Below are positions 52,273 through 61,417 of a stretch of DNA of 64,000 nucleotides, piece by piece (position 1 is the first letter of the stretch; every line of letters begins with the position of its first letter). Source of the DNA: Nibribacter ruber (GTDB lineage: Bacteria; Bacteroidota; Bacteroidia; Cytophagales; Hymenobacteraceae); contig NZ_CP047897.1 of NCBI RefSeq assembly GCF_009913235.1, positions 2,065,501-2,129,500 on the forward strand, written 5' to 3'. Made by a program: the position numbers and the translations under genes. The notes beneath the pieces are model-generated. The model worked only from the letters and a program-made list of their open reading frames with translations. It was not told the DNA's origin and made no database searches.

Positions 52273-53502
52273 TCACCCTCGCTTAAATTCAAAGACCGTA
52301 ATCTCTGGCAGGAAGCCCACGCGCCCATGGTAGCCTAGAAAGCCCAGACCCACGTTCACGTACAGGTACTGCTTCCCTTTTCGGTAGAGGCCCGCCCACT
52401 GCTTGTAGACGTACTGCACAGGACTCCATTTAAAACCAGGTATGTTCACGCCAAACTGCATGCCGTGCGTATGGCCAGACAGCATGAGGTCGATGTCCTG
52501 GTATTTCTGGTTCACCTCGCCGTCCCAGTGGGAAGGGTCATGCGACAGCAGTATTTTAACAGGATATTCCTGGGTGCCTTCATAGGCCTTGGACAGGATG
52601 CCGTACTTAGGGAAGTTCATGCGGTGGCCCCAGTTCTCAACGCCCAGTAAGGCAATCTTCTGCCCGTCGCGCTCCAAGACGCGGTGCTCGTTCAACAGCA
52701 AGTCCCAGCCCATGCGCTTGTGGGCGTTTTTGAGGTCTATCAGGTTCTGCACTTTCTGCGTGGCTGTCTCCCATTGCATATAGTCGCCGTAGTCATGGTT
52801 GCCCAGAATGGAATAGACGCCCGCCTTGGCTTTGATTTGCCCTAGGATCTCCACATACGGCTCCACCTCGGCGGCTACGTTATTGACCAGGTCACCGGTG
52901 AACACCACCACGTCACAGGCCTGCTGGTTGATGAGCCTGACCGCTTCTTGCAGGTGCTCGCCAGAATGGAAACTACCCGTGTGCAAGTCTGTAATCTGCA
53001 ATAGTCTGAACCCGTCAAAGGCTGGTGGCAGGTTAGGAAACTTGAGCGTCACCTTCTTAATCTGGTAGTCATATGCGCCTTTGACCATGCCCCAAATCAA
53101 AGTACCCAAAGGGAGCGCGCCCATCACCAAGGCCATCTGGCTCAGGAATTTGTGTCTGCCCAGGTTAAACTTAGGACTCTCAGGGCTTCTCACCGTGTTG
53201 GAGATTAGTTGCGTTAACCGCACCAAGTCATCAATCAGCAGGAACAGCACAATCACCACCTTGGAGATAAAGAAGATGAAGAGGATGTTGGCCACCTGCA
53301 TGCGCATGGGATTGGGCGCCGTGCCGCGGGTAAACATGGCCAGCAGAATGGTACCCAGCGTGAAGAGGCTCAAGGCCCAGTACATAAAATAGACGCTTCT
53401 TTTCAAAAGCGGCGCAGAACCCACCATCACTGTTCTTACCGCCTGGAAGACGTACACGTCAATGAGCAGAATCAGGATGAGGGTTATGATTAATCGGGTC
53501 AT
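52273..53502 (-). CDS. Membrane-anchored metallophosphoesterase
   Basis: 409 residues. The N-terminal 140 residues hold about four membrane segments (LIITLILILLIDVYVFQAV, FMYWALSLFTLGTILLAMFT, ILFIFFISKVVIVLFLLIDD). The calcineurin-like domain follows with LLQITDLHTGSFHSG, VVVFTGDLVNNVAAEVE, YSILGNHDYGDYMQW, ILLSHDPSHWD and LMLSGHTHGMQFGV, all metal ligands present. Similar to YaeI-type enzymes; substrate unknown (possibly a lipid or nucleotide phosphodiester). Confidence 0.92.
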   Translation of the reverse strand: MTRLIITLILILLIDVYVFQAVRTVMVGSAPLLKRSVYFMYWALSLFTLGTILLAMFTRGTAPNPMRMQVANILFIFFISKVVIVLFLLIDDLVRLTQLISNTVRSPESPKFNLGRHKFLSQMALVMGALPLGTLIWGMVKGAYDYQIKKVTLKFPNLPPAFDGFRLLQITDLHTGSFHSGEHLQEAVRLINQQACDVVVFTGDLVNNVAAEVEPYVEILGQIKAKAGVYSILGNHDYGDYMQWETATQKVQNLIDLKNAHKRMGWDLLLNEHRVLERDGQKIALLGVENWGHRMNFPKYGILSKAYEGTQEYPVKILLSHDPSHWDGEVNQKYQDIDLMLSGHTHGMQFGVNIPGFKWSPVQYVYKQWAGLYRKGKQYLYVNVGLGFLGYHGRVGFLPEITVFEFKRG

Positions 53503-53652
53503 AGAAAGTATTAAATGAACAGGATAGCCTAGTTACGCGGCCGTCTGTGTTCTGGTGCACAAAATGATTGTTTACGATGAACTATTTCTCCCGCTCAACG
53601 CTTAACAGGACAATTTTAGCCTGAATTTCCTGCAAAAATAACCAGAAACCTT

Positions 53653-54357
53653 ATGTCTACCGTCTACGCGCCTGCCCCATTGACCATTAAATCCTGGGCC
53701 GAGGAAGACCGTCCCCGCGAAAAGCTCCTACTCAAAGGCCGCGCCGCCCTCTCAGACGCAGAATTGATTGGCATCTTAATAGGCTCGGGCACGCCAAGCC
53801 TCAGCGCCGTAGACGTAGCCAAACTTATCCTGCAGGCTGTAGATAATGACCTGAACGCCCTGGCCAAGCTCACTGTCAACGAGCTCAAAAAACACCGAGG
53901 CATCGGGGAAGCCAAGGCCATCACCATTGTCAGCGCCTTAGAACTGGGCAGAAGACGAAAGGAAGCCGCCGCTACCCAGCTCACCAAAATCACCTGCTCC
54001 ACGGATATCTACAACTACATGCGCCCCCATCTCTTGGATTTGCCCCATGAGGAGTTCTGGATTATTCTGCTCAACCGCGCAAACGCCATCATGAAGAAGG
54101 TGCAGATTAGCAGTGGCGGTGTGGCCGGCACCGTCGCCGACCCTAAAATCATCTTCAAGCACGCCTTGGAGAACTTGGCCAGCGCCATGATACTGGTGCA
54201 CAACCACCCCTCGGGGCAGTTGAAACCCAGCGCCGCCGACATCTCGCTCACCAAGAAACTGCAGGAAGCCGGAAAAGTTTTAGACCTGCCCATCCTGGAC
54301 CACCTCATCTTCACCGACAGCAGTTACTACAGCTTCGCGGATGAGGACATGCTGTAA
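53653..54357 (+). CDS. radC: RadC family JAB-domain protein
   Basis: 234 residues: helix-hairpin-helix ELKKHRGIGEAKAITIVSAL and the JAMM metalloprotease-like motif ILVHNHPSGQLKPSAADISL (HxH...SxxD). Usual length. The cellular role of RadC is unclear despite its name. Divergent from the metallophosphoesterase. Confidence 0.95.
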   Translation: MSTVYAPAPLTIKSWAEEDRPREKLLLKGRAALSDAELIGILIGSGTPSLSAVDVAKLILQAVDNDLNALAKLTVNELKKHRGIGEAKAITIVSALELGRRRKEAAATQLTKITCSTDIYNYMRPHLLDLPHEEFWIILLNRANAIMKKVQISSGGVAGTVADPKIIFKHALENLASAMILVHNHPSGQLKPSAADISLTKKLQEAGKVLDLPILDHLIFTDSSYYSFADEDML

Positions 54358-54394
54358 TTTATTGTTGGTTGTTAGTTGTTGATTGTTGGATTTT

Positions 54395-54430
54395 GAAAGC
54401 GGCGACCTATTGCTTAGGTGGCCGCTTTTC
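54395..54430 (+). terminator. radC terminator
   Basis: Stem AAAGCGGC plus ACCTA against TAGGT plus GCCGCTTT with one mismatch, 5-nt loop, followed by TTTTCGTTTT. 38 bp past the radC stop. Confidence 0.8.
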
Positions 54431-54467
54431 GTTTTGGCTTATATTTTGGAAAATAAGCTAAAAACTG
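54430..54467. repeat. Dispersed palindrome, copy 20
   Basis: Left arm CGTTTTGGCTTAT, centre ATTTTGGAAAAT, right arm AAGCTAAAAACTG; the arm bases differ from other copies in a partly compensated manner (GCTTAT / ATAAGC). Confidence 0.8.
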
Positions 54468-54494
54468 AGCTTCTCCCCTAAACTAATTAATGGC

Positions 54495-54547
54495 GCGAGT
54501 CTCCAGACTCGCTGGACGCCAAAAGCAGAAATAGAGTCTGAAGACTC
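54495..54547. repeat. Pair of GAGTCT palindromes
   Basis: GCGAGTCT-CC-AGACTCGC at 54495-54512 and GAGTCT-GA-AGACTC at 54534-54547. Both share the same core; unrelated to the 38-bp family. Confidence 0.6.
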
Positions 54548-54620
54548 GTGACAGTCATGAGCGGTGCAGGCGATTCAATTCATGATGTAATAGTGAGCAC
54601 CAACCGTGAATGTGCAAATC

Positions 54621-54658
54621 CGTTTTTGGCCTATTTCCCATAAAACAAGCCAAAAACG
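54621..54658. repeat. Dispersed 38-bp palindrome, copy 21
   Basis: Left arm CGTTTTTGGCCTA, centre TTTCCCATAAAA, right arm AAGCCAAAAACG. Lies 84 bp upstream of the DUF1684 gene. Confidence 0.85.
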
Positions 54659-54742
54659 ATACCTTTCTAAAAAGTGCGGACAATCATGCCTAGAAACGTT
54701 CGTCTGGTTCTACCTTTGCGGCTACATTCAATTGCACTGTAC

Positions 54743-55345
54743 ATGAAAGGTTTTAAATACATTGTCCTAATAGGCGTTCTGGCCATTGTGGGCTATCTGG
54801 TGAGTGACTTGTTTTTCAACGATGAAAGCTACAACCAAGCCGTGGCCAAGTTCAGAGAAAACAAAGACCTTACGTTCAGGAGCCTAAGCGCCTCTCCCCT
54901 TTCAGATTCTTTGCGCCGCAAGTTCAACAAGCTGGACTACTTTGAACCCAACCGCGACTATGAAATCACCGCCGACTTCACCCCAGAAGAACGTCCTGAG
55001 CCTATTGCTATGGAAATGACTGGCGGCACCAAAGAACCCTACCACGTGAAGGGAAAGGCCACGTTTGAGCTAGACGGAAAAGAGCACACCCTCACGCTCT
55101 ACCAAAAAGCAGGTGCCACCTCAGACTCACTCTTCATCCCGTTCACCGACCAAACCAACGGTTTTGACACCTATGGCGGCGGCCGCTACCTGGACGCCTT
55201 ACCCAACGGAAGCAACATCGTGCTGGACTTTAACCGCACTTACAATCCCTTCTGCGCCTACAACCCCGATTTCGTCTGCCCCATGCCCCCCGCAGAGAAC
55301 CGCCTGAAAGTGAAGATTCCGGCTGGCGAGAAGAACTTTAAGTAG
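54743..55345 (+). CDS. DUF1684 domain protein
   Basis: 200 residues from the ATG at 54743 (MKGFKYIVLIGVLAIVGYLV, an uncleaved-type anchor). The DUF1684 core includes ASPLSDSLRRKFNKLDYFEP, GKATFELDGKEHTLTLYQKA, FIPFTDQTNGFDTYGGGRYL and the conserved end NRTYNPFCAYNPDFVCPMPP with its Cys/Asn/Pro pattern. Function unknown. A GTG further upstream was rejected. Confidence 0.9.
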   Translation: MKGFKYIVLIGVLAIVGYLVSDLFFNDESYNQAVAKFRENKDLTFRSLSASPLSDSLRRKFNKLDYFEPNRDYEITADFTPEERPEPIAMEMTGGTKEPYHVKGKATFELDGKEHTLTLYQKAGATSDSLFIPFTDQTNGFDTYGGGRYLDALPNGSNIVLDFNRTYNPFCAYNPDFVCPMPPAENRLKVKIPAGEKNFK

Positions 55346-55381
55346 TTAGTCGCGAGTTCTGAGTCTTGAGTCGCGAGTCTT

Positions 55382-55429
55382 AAATGCGTTTTTGGCCTGT
55401 TTTCTAGAAAACAGGCCAAAAACGCATTT
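55382..55429. repeat. Dispersed palindrome, copy 22 (perfect 48-bp palindrome)
   Basis: The core 55387-55424 is extended by AAATG and CATTT, giving two exact 24-bp reverse-complement halves around TCTAGA. 36 bp after the DUF1684 stop; clearest example of the family. Confidence 0.95.
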
Positions 55430-55505
55430 TTTATTGCTTCCGCCCGCAGGGTGATGAAGGTGTTGCAACTTATCCACTGGCAGTCCGCCGGCCCTTAACC
55501 GAGGG

Positions 55506-55534
55506 AAAAGAGCCAGTTCTCTGAGGGCTCTTTT
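55506..55534. terminator. Possible bidirectional hairpin
   Basis: Stem AAAAGAGCC / GGCTCTTTT with an 11-nt loop in the gap before pheT. Confidence 0.4.
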
Positions 55535-55539
55535 CACGA

Positions 55540-55782
55540 GGGAGAAAGTAACGGACGTTCATGTGGCAGCGGCTTAAGCCCACGATAAAACAGACAGCAT
55601 CAACCAGGTGCAGAAGAAGGAAGAGAAGACTGTCCGAGCGGCAGCGAGTTTCTTCTCTTCTTGATTCTTTTGGTTACTTTTCTCATCAAGGAGAAAAGTG
55701 ACAAACGCGGGCAGAAAGTAAAACAGGTAGAATTGAGGAAGGTGTGGTTGGGAAGCAGAGGCGGAAAGAATAATCTGCTTAT
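55540..55782. other. Non-coding repeat-like segment upstream of pheT
   Basis: No convincing ORF. A stem-forming stretch near 55690-55712 (TTTTCTCATCAAGGAGAAAAG) and purine-rich blocks suggest decayed dispersed repeats. Sequence composition differs from both neighbours. Confidence 0.3.
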
Positions 55783-55822
55783 GTAAACACCCCTCTACGC
55801 TCCCCTCAAGGGGAGAATCCGC
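55783..55822 (+). repeat. G/C-run dispersed repeat, copy B
   Basis: GTAAACACCCCTCTACGC, then TCCCCTCAAGGGG and ATCCGC; matches the reverse complement of 6374-6412. Confidence 0.7.
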
Positions 55823-55910
55823 ACTTAGCTTAGGCAATCGACATTTGAGGCAGAGTGCTAGACAAGCAACTCCAGGCTCGTACTAATAAAAAATCCCTCC
55901 CATCTTCCCC

Positions 55911-55947
55911 AGTTTTTGGTAATTTTGAAAATTGTAGCCCAAAAACG
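55911..55947. repeat. Degenerate palindrome, copy 23 (37 bp)
   Basis: Left arm AGTTTTTGGT, centre ATTTTGAAAATT, right arm AGCCCAAAAACG. Lies 53 bp upstream of pheT. Confidence 0.6.
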
Positions 55948-55999
55948 GCCACAGGTGCAAATCACCGCGCCCCTAACACCTTGAGAGACAAACAACACC

Positions 56000-58414
56000 A
56001 TGCGCATATCATTTGACTGGCTGAAGCAACTTTTCCCCACAGACAAACCTGCCCAAGAGATTGGCCAATTCCTGACAGACGCCGGTCTGGAAGTAGAAGG
56101 CATTGAGACCTTTGACGTAGTACCCGGCGGATTGCAGGGCATGGTCATTGGCGAAGTCTTGACCTGCGCTAAACACCCAGACGCCGACAAACTCAGTGTG
56201 ACCACAGTAGACACCGGCGAGGGCGAGCCCAAGCACATTGTCTGCGGAGCGCCCAACGTGGCGGCCGGACAGAAAGTAGTCATTGCCACCGTAGGCGCTA
56301 CGTTGTACCCAGCAGGCGGCGAGCCTTTCCAAATCAAGAAGTCAAAGATTCGTGGAGCTGTGTCTGAAGGCATGATTTGCGCCGAGGATGAGATTGGCGT
56401 AGGTTCTTCGCACGCCGGCATCATGGTCTTGGACACCGATTTACCGAACGGCACGCCAGCCGCCCAGTACTTCGGACTGGCTTCTGATGAGGTTTTTGAG
56501 ATTGGCCTGACGCCTAATCGCGCTGATGCCGCCTCTCACCTGGGCGTAGCCCGCGACTTGCAGGCCTTGCTGAACGCGCCGTACCAATTGCCAGACGTAA
56601 GCGGTTTCCAAGTGGCCAATACGTCTCTGCCCATCACAGTGGAAGTAGAAAATACAGAAGCCTGTCCACGCTATGCCGGTGTAACCATTTCGGGCGTGAT
56701 CGTGCAGGATTCTCCGGCTTGGTTGCAACGCAGACTGCGCGCCATTGGCCTGTCGCCTATCAACAATGTGGTAGACGCTACCAACTACGTGTTGCATGAG
56801 TTGGGCCAGCCGTTGCACGCCTTTGACGCCGCCAAAATAAAGGGCGGAAAAATCATCGTGAAGAACGCCACAGAAGGCGCCAAATTCACCACTCTTGACA
56901 GCGTAGAGCGCACCTTGCGCGCCGAAGACCTGACTATCAGCAACGCCGAAGAGCCGATGGTACTGGCTGGGGTATTCGGGGGATTGCAGGCAGGTGTGAC
57001 CGCAGAGACGCAGAACATTTTCGTGGAGAGCGCTTATTTCGCGCCAGCGGGCATCAGAAAAACATCTCAAGTGCACGGCATCAAAACAGATTCGTCGTTT
57101 CGTTTTGAGCGCGGCACTGACCCTGATATGGTGATTCTAGCGTTGAAACGCGCGGCTTTGTTGATTCAGGAGATTGCCGGCGGGGTTATCTCTTCTGAGA
57201 TTGTGGACGTGTACCCGCAGCCTATCCAGCCGCAACAAATCACCTTGCGCTACAGCCGTGTGCAACAACTGATTGGCCAGCACATTGAGCCGGCGCACAT
57301 CAAAGCCATCCTGACCAACCTGGGCATTGAAGTTCTGAGTGAGAACGAGGAGCAGTTGGCCTTGTCTATTCCAGCGTACAAAGTGGATGTGACCCGTGAG
57401 GCGGATGTGGTGGAAGAGATTCTGCGCATCTACGGCTACAACAATATTATCTTAAGCGAGAACCTGGCGGCTGACTTCCTGGCCAAGTTCCCGAACCCGG
57501 ACCCAGAGATTATCACCAGCCGCGTGGCAGACGCTCTGGCCGCCAACGGCTACCTGGAGATGTTCACCAACTCGCTCACCAACTCCAACTACTACAAAGA
57601 CCAAGAAGGCAACGTGCCGGCAGAACTGGTGCCCATCCTCAACTACAACTCAGAGGACCTGGACGCCATGCGCCTGACCTTGGTGTATTCTGGACTGGAA
57701 GTATTAAGACATAACATCAACCGCCGTCAGCGGGACCTCAAAGTGTTCGAGCTGGGCAAGGTGTACCGCAAAGACGGCGAGAAGTACAAGGAGAACAACT
57801 ACCTGGTGCTGTTCATGACGGGTAACAAGGAGGGTGAAAGCTGGCAACAGGCCAGTGCCAAAGCCTCTTTCCATGACCTAGCCACGCAGGTACAGCAGAC
57901 ACTCACCCTTTGCCGTCAGACCAATTTCATTACCAAGCCAACCGAGCATCCATATTTAGCCGGCGGTGTGACCTACCAGAAAGGCGACATCACCCTGGCG
58001 CACGTGGGTCTGGTGAAGGACAGCGTGTGCAAGCAGGCCGACGTGAAAGAGCAGGTATGGTACGCCGAGCTCAATTGGGACTATCTGTTGCGCAACTACA
58101 AAGACAAGCTGGTGTTTGAGGAGCTATCCAAGTTCCCTGAGGTGCGCAGAGATTTATCTTTGGTTGTGGATAAAGCCGTTACCTTTGAGCAGATTAAGCA
58201 AGTGGCCCAGCGGACAGAGCGTAAGCTGTTGCAAGACGTAAATGCCTTTGACGTGTATGAGGGTGACAAGATTGAGAGCGGAAAGAAGGCAATTGCTGTG
58301 AGTTTCACCCTGCAAGACAAACAGCAGACGCTCACAGACAAAGTGATTGATTCTACCATGGGCCGTCTTATGCAGCAGTTTGAACACCAATTGGGCGCCG
58401 TCATCCGGAAGTAA
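56000..58414 (+). CDS. pheT: Phenylalanyl-tRNA synthetase beta subunit
   Basis: Charges tRNA-Phe with PheS (not in the window). 804 residues in standard order: N-terminal MRISFDWLKQLFPTDKPAQE, the EMAP/OB tRNA-binding domain (VIGEVLTCAKHPDADKLSVT), B3/B4 editing domain (NNVVDATNYVLHELGQPLHA, KFTTLDSVERTLRAEDL, YFAPAGIRKTSQVHGIKTDS), B5 domain and core (EEILRIYGYNNI), and the ferredoxin-fold anticodon domain at the end (FPEVRRDLSLVVDKAVTFEQ). First gene of a unit with the coiled-coil and zapA genes. Confidence 0.97.
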   Translation: MRISFDWLKQLFPTDKPAQEIGQFLTDAGLEVEGIETFDVVPGGLQGMVIGEVLTCAKHPDADKLSVTTVDTGEGEPKHIVCGAPNVAAGQKVVIATVGATLYPAGGEPFQIKKSKIRGAVSEGMICAEDEIGVGSSHAGIMVLDTDLPNGTPAAQYFGLASDEVFEIGLTPNRADAASHLGVARDLQALLNAPYQLPDVSGFQVANTSLPITVEVENTEACPRYAGVTISGVIVQDSPAWLQRRLRAIGLSPINNVVDATNYVLHELGQPLHAFDAAKIKGGKIIVKNATEGAKFTTLDSVERTLRAEDLTISNAEEPMVLAGVFGGLQAGVTAETQNIFVESAYFAPAGIRKTSQVHGIKTDSSFRFERGTDPDMVILALKRAALLIQEIAGGVISSEIVDVYPQPIQPQQITLRYSRVQQLIGQHIEPAHIKAILTNLGIEVLSENEEQLALSIPAYKVDVTREADVVEEILRIYGYNNIILSENLAADFLAKFPNPDPEIITSRVADALAANGYLEMFTNSLTNSNYYKDQEGNVPAELVPILNYNSEDLDAMRLTLVYSGLEVLRHNINRRQRDLKVFELGKVYRKDGEKYKENNYLVLFMTGNKEGESWQQASAKASFHDLATQVQQTLTLCRQTNFITKPTEHPYLAGGVTYQKGDITLAHVGLVKDSVCKQADVKEQVWYAELNWDYLLRNYKDKLVFEELSKFPEVRRDLSLVVDKAVTFEQIKQVAQRTERKLLQDVNAFDVYEGDKIESGKKAIAVSFTLQDKQQTLTDKVIDSTMGRLMQQFEHQLGAVIRK

Positions 58415-58415
58415 T

Positions 58416-58712
58416 ATGAAAGCGAGCAGCTATCTTCATCAAATCCAGAACATTGAGGCCAAAGTCCATGCCTTGGTGGAGCAATACCAGGCCGGGCAGG
58501 ACAGATTACAGGCCGCCCACCAAGAAATTGCGCGTTTGCAACAAGTGATACAGGAAAAAGAGACTGAGATAAAAAATTTTCAGAATCAAGATAATATTAG
58601 TAAAATTGTACAAACCATAGCAGTAGACACTGCCAGTTCCACAGAGCTGAAGCTAAAAATAAACGAGTACCTGCGAGAGATTGACAAGTGCATCGCTTAT
58701 TTAAGAGAGTAA
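58416..58712 (+). CDS. Small coiled-coil protein upstream of zapA
   Basis: 98 residues from the ATG at 58416, one base after the pheT stop (translational coupling). Mostly helical: SYLHQIQNIEAKVHALVEQY and AHQEIARLQQVIQEKETEIK, then LKLKINEYLREIDKCIAYLR. In Bacteroidota this position is commonly held by a cell-division-associated coiled-coil gene next to zapA; possible divisome partner, not proven. Confidence 0.8.
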   Translation: MKASSYLHQIQNIEAKVHALVEQYQAGQDRLQAAHQEIARLQQVIQEKETEIKNFQNQDNISKIVQTIAVDTASSTELKLKINEYLREIDKCIAYLRE

Positions 58713-58871
58713 CCAAAGTGTCTGGACGCGGTTTGTGATGTCCATTTTAGACAGCGTGCGTGCACGTTTCTTTTAGATTATACAGTACCAGAGAGATTAG
58801 GACCTTTTACAGAACATGATTTCTCTTTTAGACATAACAAAACGCGCAGGCAATTAAGAAAGCATCAGGAG

Positions 58872-59162
58872 ATGAGTGAGTTATCTATAAAGATAAAGAT
58901 AGCAGACCGCGAGTATCCGATGCGGGTAAGCGAGGAAGAAGAAGAACGACTGCGTTTGGCGGGCAAATACCTGAATGAGCGCATAAAAATGTTCAGGGAC
59001 CAGTTTGGCATCCATGACAAGCAAGATTTGCTGGCCATGATTGCCTTGGAGACCGCCGCAGATAAGATTAAAACCGAAGACGCCGCGCAACAAGACCAGA
59101 TGGGTCTGGAACAGCAGCTGTCGTCTTTGAATGATTTGCTTTCCTCCCTCAAGCTCGGGTAG
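58872..59162 (+). CDS. zapA: Cell division protein ZapA
   Basis: Binds and bundles FtsZ. 96 residues: globular head IKIKIADREYPMRVSEEEEE and coiled-coil tail (YLNERIKMFRDQFGIHDKQD, LLAMIALETAADKIK). Usual length. The 159-bp gap before it holds no gene; the short 67-bp gap after it leaves no room for a 6S RNA. Confidence 0.93.
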   Translation: MSELSIKIKIADREYPMRVSEEEEERLRLAGKYLNERIKMFRDQFGIHDKQDLLAMIALETAADKIKTEDAAQQDQMGLEQQLSSLNDLLSSLKLG

Positions 59163-59229
59163 AGCTTTCTCTGTGAGGCCTAGGGCCATTGTCTAATGCT
59201 ATACTTTTAACCATAAAAGCTATAGCCAC

Positions 59230-60828
59230 ATGTCTACCATTGTTTATATTCTAATCACGGCTGTTGTCTGTCTGGGCATCGGCTTCTATATTGGCCGCGT
59301 CCTGCTGGTCAAGCTGTTCCAAGACCAGGAAACCCAGTCCAAGCAACGCGCCCAGCAAATCATCAAAGACGCTGAGAGCCGTGCCGAAAGCCAGAAGAAA
59401 GAAAAGATGCTGGAGGCCAAAGAGCATTTCTTAAAGCTGAAAGCCGAGCACGAAGAACAGGCCAACCACAAGAAAAACATCATCATCCAGAACGAGGCCA
59501 AGGTAAAACAGCGCGAAGTCCTGATTACCAAGCAACAGGAAGATCTCAAGAAAAAAGAGCAGGAAACCGACGCCGTCAGAGAAAAGCTGAACAAGCAACT
59601 GGAAGGCATTGACCAGCGCAAAGAGGAACTGGAAGCCCAGTACCGCGACAAACAGGCCAAAGTAGACAAAGACCACCACGAAATCCTGAGCAAACTGGAG
59701 CGCATTGCTAACTTGTCTGCCGAGGAAGCCCGTGAGCAACTAGTAGAAAGCCTGAAGTCTGAAGCCTCTACCCGCGCTTCTTCCTACATCAAAGACATTG
59801 TAGCCGAGGCCAAGCTCACTGCTACCAAAGAAGCCAAAAAGGTGGTAATTGAGACCATCCAGCGCACCGCCGCCGAGCACGCCATTGAGAACTGCGTCTC
59901 TATCTTCAACATTGAGTCTGATGACATCAAAGGCAAGATTATCGGTCGTGAGGGACGTAACATCCGTGCTCTAGAAGCCGCCACCGGTGTTGAAATTATT
60001 GTAGACGACACCCCAGAGGCCATCATCATCTCTGGCTTTGACCCGGTAAGACGTGAGATTGCCCGCCTGGCCCTGCACCGCCTGGTAGCCGACGGACGTA
60101 TTCACCCAGCCCGTATTGAAGAGGTGGTTGCCAAGACCAAGAAAGGCATTGAAGAAGAGATTGTGGAGATTGGCGAGCGCACCGCTATTGACTTAGGCAT
60201 TCATGGTCTGCATCCAGAACTGATTAGAATGGTAGGCCGCATGCGCTTCAGGTCATCATATGGCCAGAACTTGTTGCAACACTCCAGAGAAGTAGCCAAC
60301 CTTTGCGCTACCATGGCCGCCGAACTAGGCTTGAACGTGAAACTGGCCAAACGTGCCGGCCTTTTGCATGACATCGGAAAGGTAACGCCAGAGGAGCCAG
60401 AATTGCCACACGCTATCATTGGTATGCAGTTGGCTCAGAAGTACAAAGAGCATCCAGACGTTTGCAACGCCATTGGCGCTCACCACGACGAGATTGAGAT
60501 GACCGCCATGATTTCGCCTATCATCCAAGCCTGTGACGCCATCTCTGGCTCACGTCCAGGTGCCCGCCGCGAGATTATGGAATCCTACATCAAGCGTCTG
60601 AAAGAACTGGAAGAAACCGCCCACTCCTTTGAAGGTGTGAACCAGTGCTACGCCATCCAGGCCGGCCGCGAGCTGCGCGTGATGGTAGACGCTGAGAACG
60701 TAACCGATGAGCGTGCCCAGGAGCTTTCTTTTGACATCTCCCAGAAGATTGAGAAAGAGATGCAGTACCCAGGCCAGATCAAAATCACGGTTATCCGGGA
60801 GATGCGCTCTGTCTCCTACGCCAAGTAA
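59230..60828 (+). CDS. rny: Ribonuclease Y
   Basis: Membrane-anchored endoribonuclease that initiates mRNA decay. 532 residues: N-terminal helix ([20 protein letters not shown]), a long coiled coil (about 35-180), KH domain ([40 protein letters not shown]) and HD domain ([45 protein letters not shown]). Complete. Confidence 0.97.
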   Translation: MSTIVYILITAVVCLGIGFYIGRVLLVKLFQDQETQSKQRAQQIIKDAESRAESQKKEKMLEAKEHFLKLKAEHEEQANHKKNIIIQNEAKVKQREVLITKQQEDLKKKEQETDAVREKLNKQLEGIDQRKEELEAQYRDKQAKVDKDHHEILSKLERIANLSAEEAREQLVESLKSEASTRASSYIKDIVAEAKLTATKEAKKVVIETIQRTAAEHAIENCVSIFNIESDDIKGKIIGREGRNIRALEAATGVEIIVDDTPEAIIISGFDPVRREIARLALHRLVADGRIHPARIEEVVAKTKKGIEEEIVEIGERTAIDLGIHGLHPELIRMVGRMRFRSSYGQNLLQHSREVANLCATMAAELGLNVKLAKRAGLLHDIGKVTPEEPELPHAIIGMQLAQKYKEHPDVCNAIGAHHDEIEMTAMISPIIQACDAISGSRPGARREIMESYIKRLKELEETAHSFEGVNQCYAIQAGRELRVMVDAENVTDERAQELSFDISQKIEKEMQYPGQIKITVIREMRSVSYAK

Positions 60829-60870
60829 GGTAGTAGACGCAAGATTCAGGACACAAGACGTAAGACTATT

Positions 60871-60907
60871 CGTTTTTAGCCTGATTCTTGGAAAATAAGC
60901 CAAAACG
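60871..60907. repeat. Dispersed palindrome, copy 24 (37 bp)
   Basis: Left arm CGTTTTTAGCCTG, centre ATTCTTGGAAAA, right arm AAGCCAAAACG; its last bases overlap the rny terminator stem. Confidence 0.85.
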
Positions 60908-60937
60908 CCCGTTGCTTCTTTAGCAACGGGCGTTTTT
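60902..60937 (+). terminator. rny intrinsic terminator
   Basis: Perfect 15-bp stem AAAACGCCCGTTGCT / AGCAACGGGCGTTTT, 5-nt loop, trailing T-run. 73 bp past the rny stop. Confidence 0.9.
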
Positions 60938-61045
60938 GTTTTAGGGCCTTAATGGTTTGACAATAACCAATGATGGCTTGAAAACAGATTCTCCCCTTGA
61001 GGATTACCCAAACGTGAGTTCGAGGTTGCAAACACAGAATGCGCA

Positions 61046-61250
61046 AGAGACAAGGCAGTGCCATTGTCTCTACATTGTTCCAATCATCGGCTGTTCGGGA
61101 TTTGTAATCCCGAACCACTGAAAAGCGGATTTGAAATCCGCCTGTTGGTGGTTTGATGAAGTAACCATGGTACGGGGATTACAAATCCCCTTCTCGGTAC
61201 TTTCGGATTACAAATCCGAAAGAGCTTTTGGGGTTACAAATCCGAAAGAG
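61046..61250. repeat. Cluster of small palindromes
   Basis: A GAGACAA...TTGTCTC hairpin (61046-61071), then five related units of the TTNGGGATTNNNAATCCCNAA type: 61094-61114, 61125-61141, 61174-61190, 61201-61221 and a half unit near 61230-61250. No ORF. This 60.94-61.41 kb region looks like a collection point for dispersed palindromes. Confidence 0.7.
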
Positions 61251-61295
61251 TCTTTGGGAGCTATTGGGCTTTTGAGAGAAGGAACTTGGCTAATT

Positions 61296-61333
61296 CGTTT
61301 TTAGGCTGTTTTCCAGAAAACAGCCTAAAAACA
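61296..61333. repeat. Dispersed 38-bp palindrome, copy 25 (perfect arms)
   Basis: Arms CGTTTTTAGGCTGTTTTC and GAAAACAGCCTAAAAAC(A): exact complements except the outermost base; centre CCAG. Confidence 0.93.
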
Positions 61334-61372
61334 GAAATCCTGTGAAGTGTTTAAAACCTCACAGGATTTCTG
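61332..61372. repeat. Long hairpin past dps
   Basis: Fourteen-bp perfect stem CAGAAATCCTGTGA / TCACAGGATTTCTG, 13-nt AT-rich loop. Could terminate dps transcription (46 bp past its stop) and is also a familiar dispersed repeat form. Confidence 0.6.
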
Positions 61373-61384
61373 TTATACTATGAC

Positions 61385-61410
61385 CTCGTAGCGTGCGAAG
61401 CTCCTACGAG
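61385..61410. repeat. CTCGTAG hairpin
   Basis: CTCGTAG / CTACGAG with a 12-nt spacer, directly next to the dps stop (8 bp). Confidence 0.55.
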
Positions 61411-61417
61411 TGTCTAA

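Noticed and set aside
53610-53640. Possible degenerate palindrome upstream of radC
   Set aside because: Weak left-arm similarity only; no right arm.
55574-55837. 87-codon minus-strand frame upstream of pheT
   Set aside because: Overlaps repeat-like sequence, with Lys/Ser-rich non-conserved translation.
58713-59229. 6S RNA next to zapA
   Set aside because: The gaps (159 and 67 bp) are too short or lack the long bulged hairpin.
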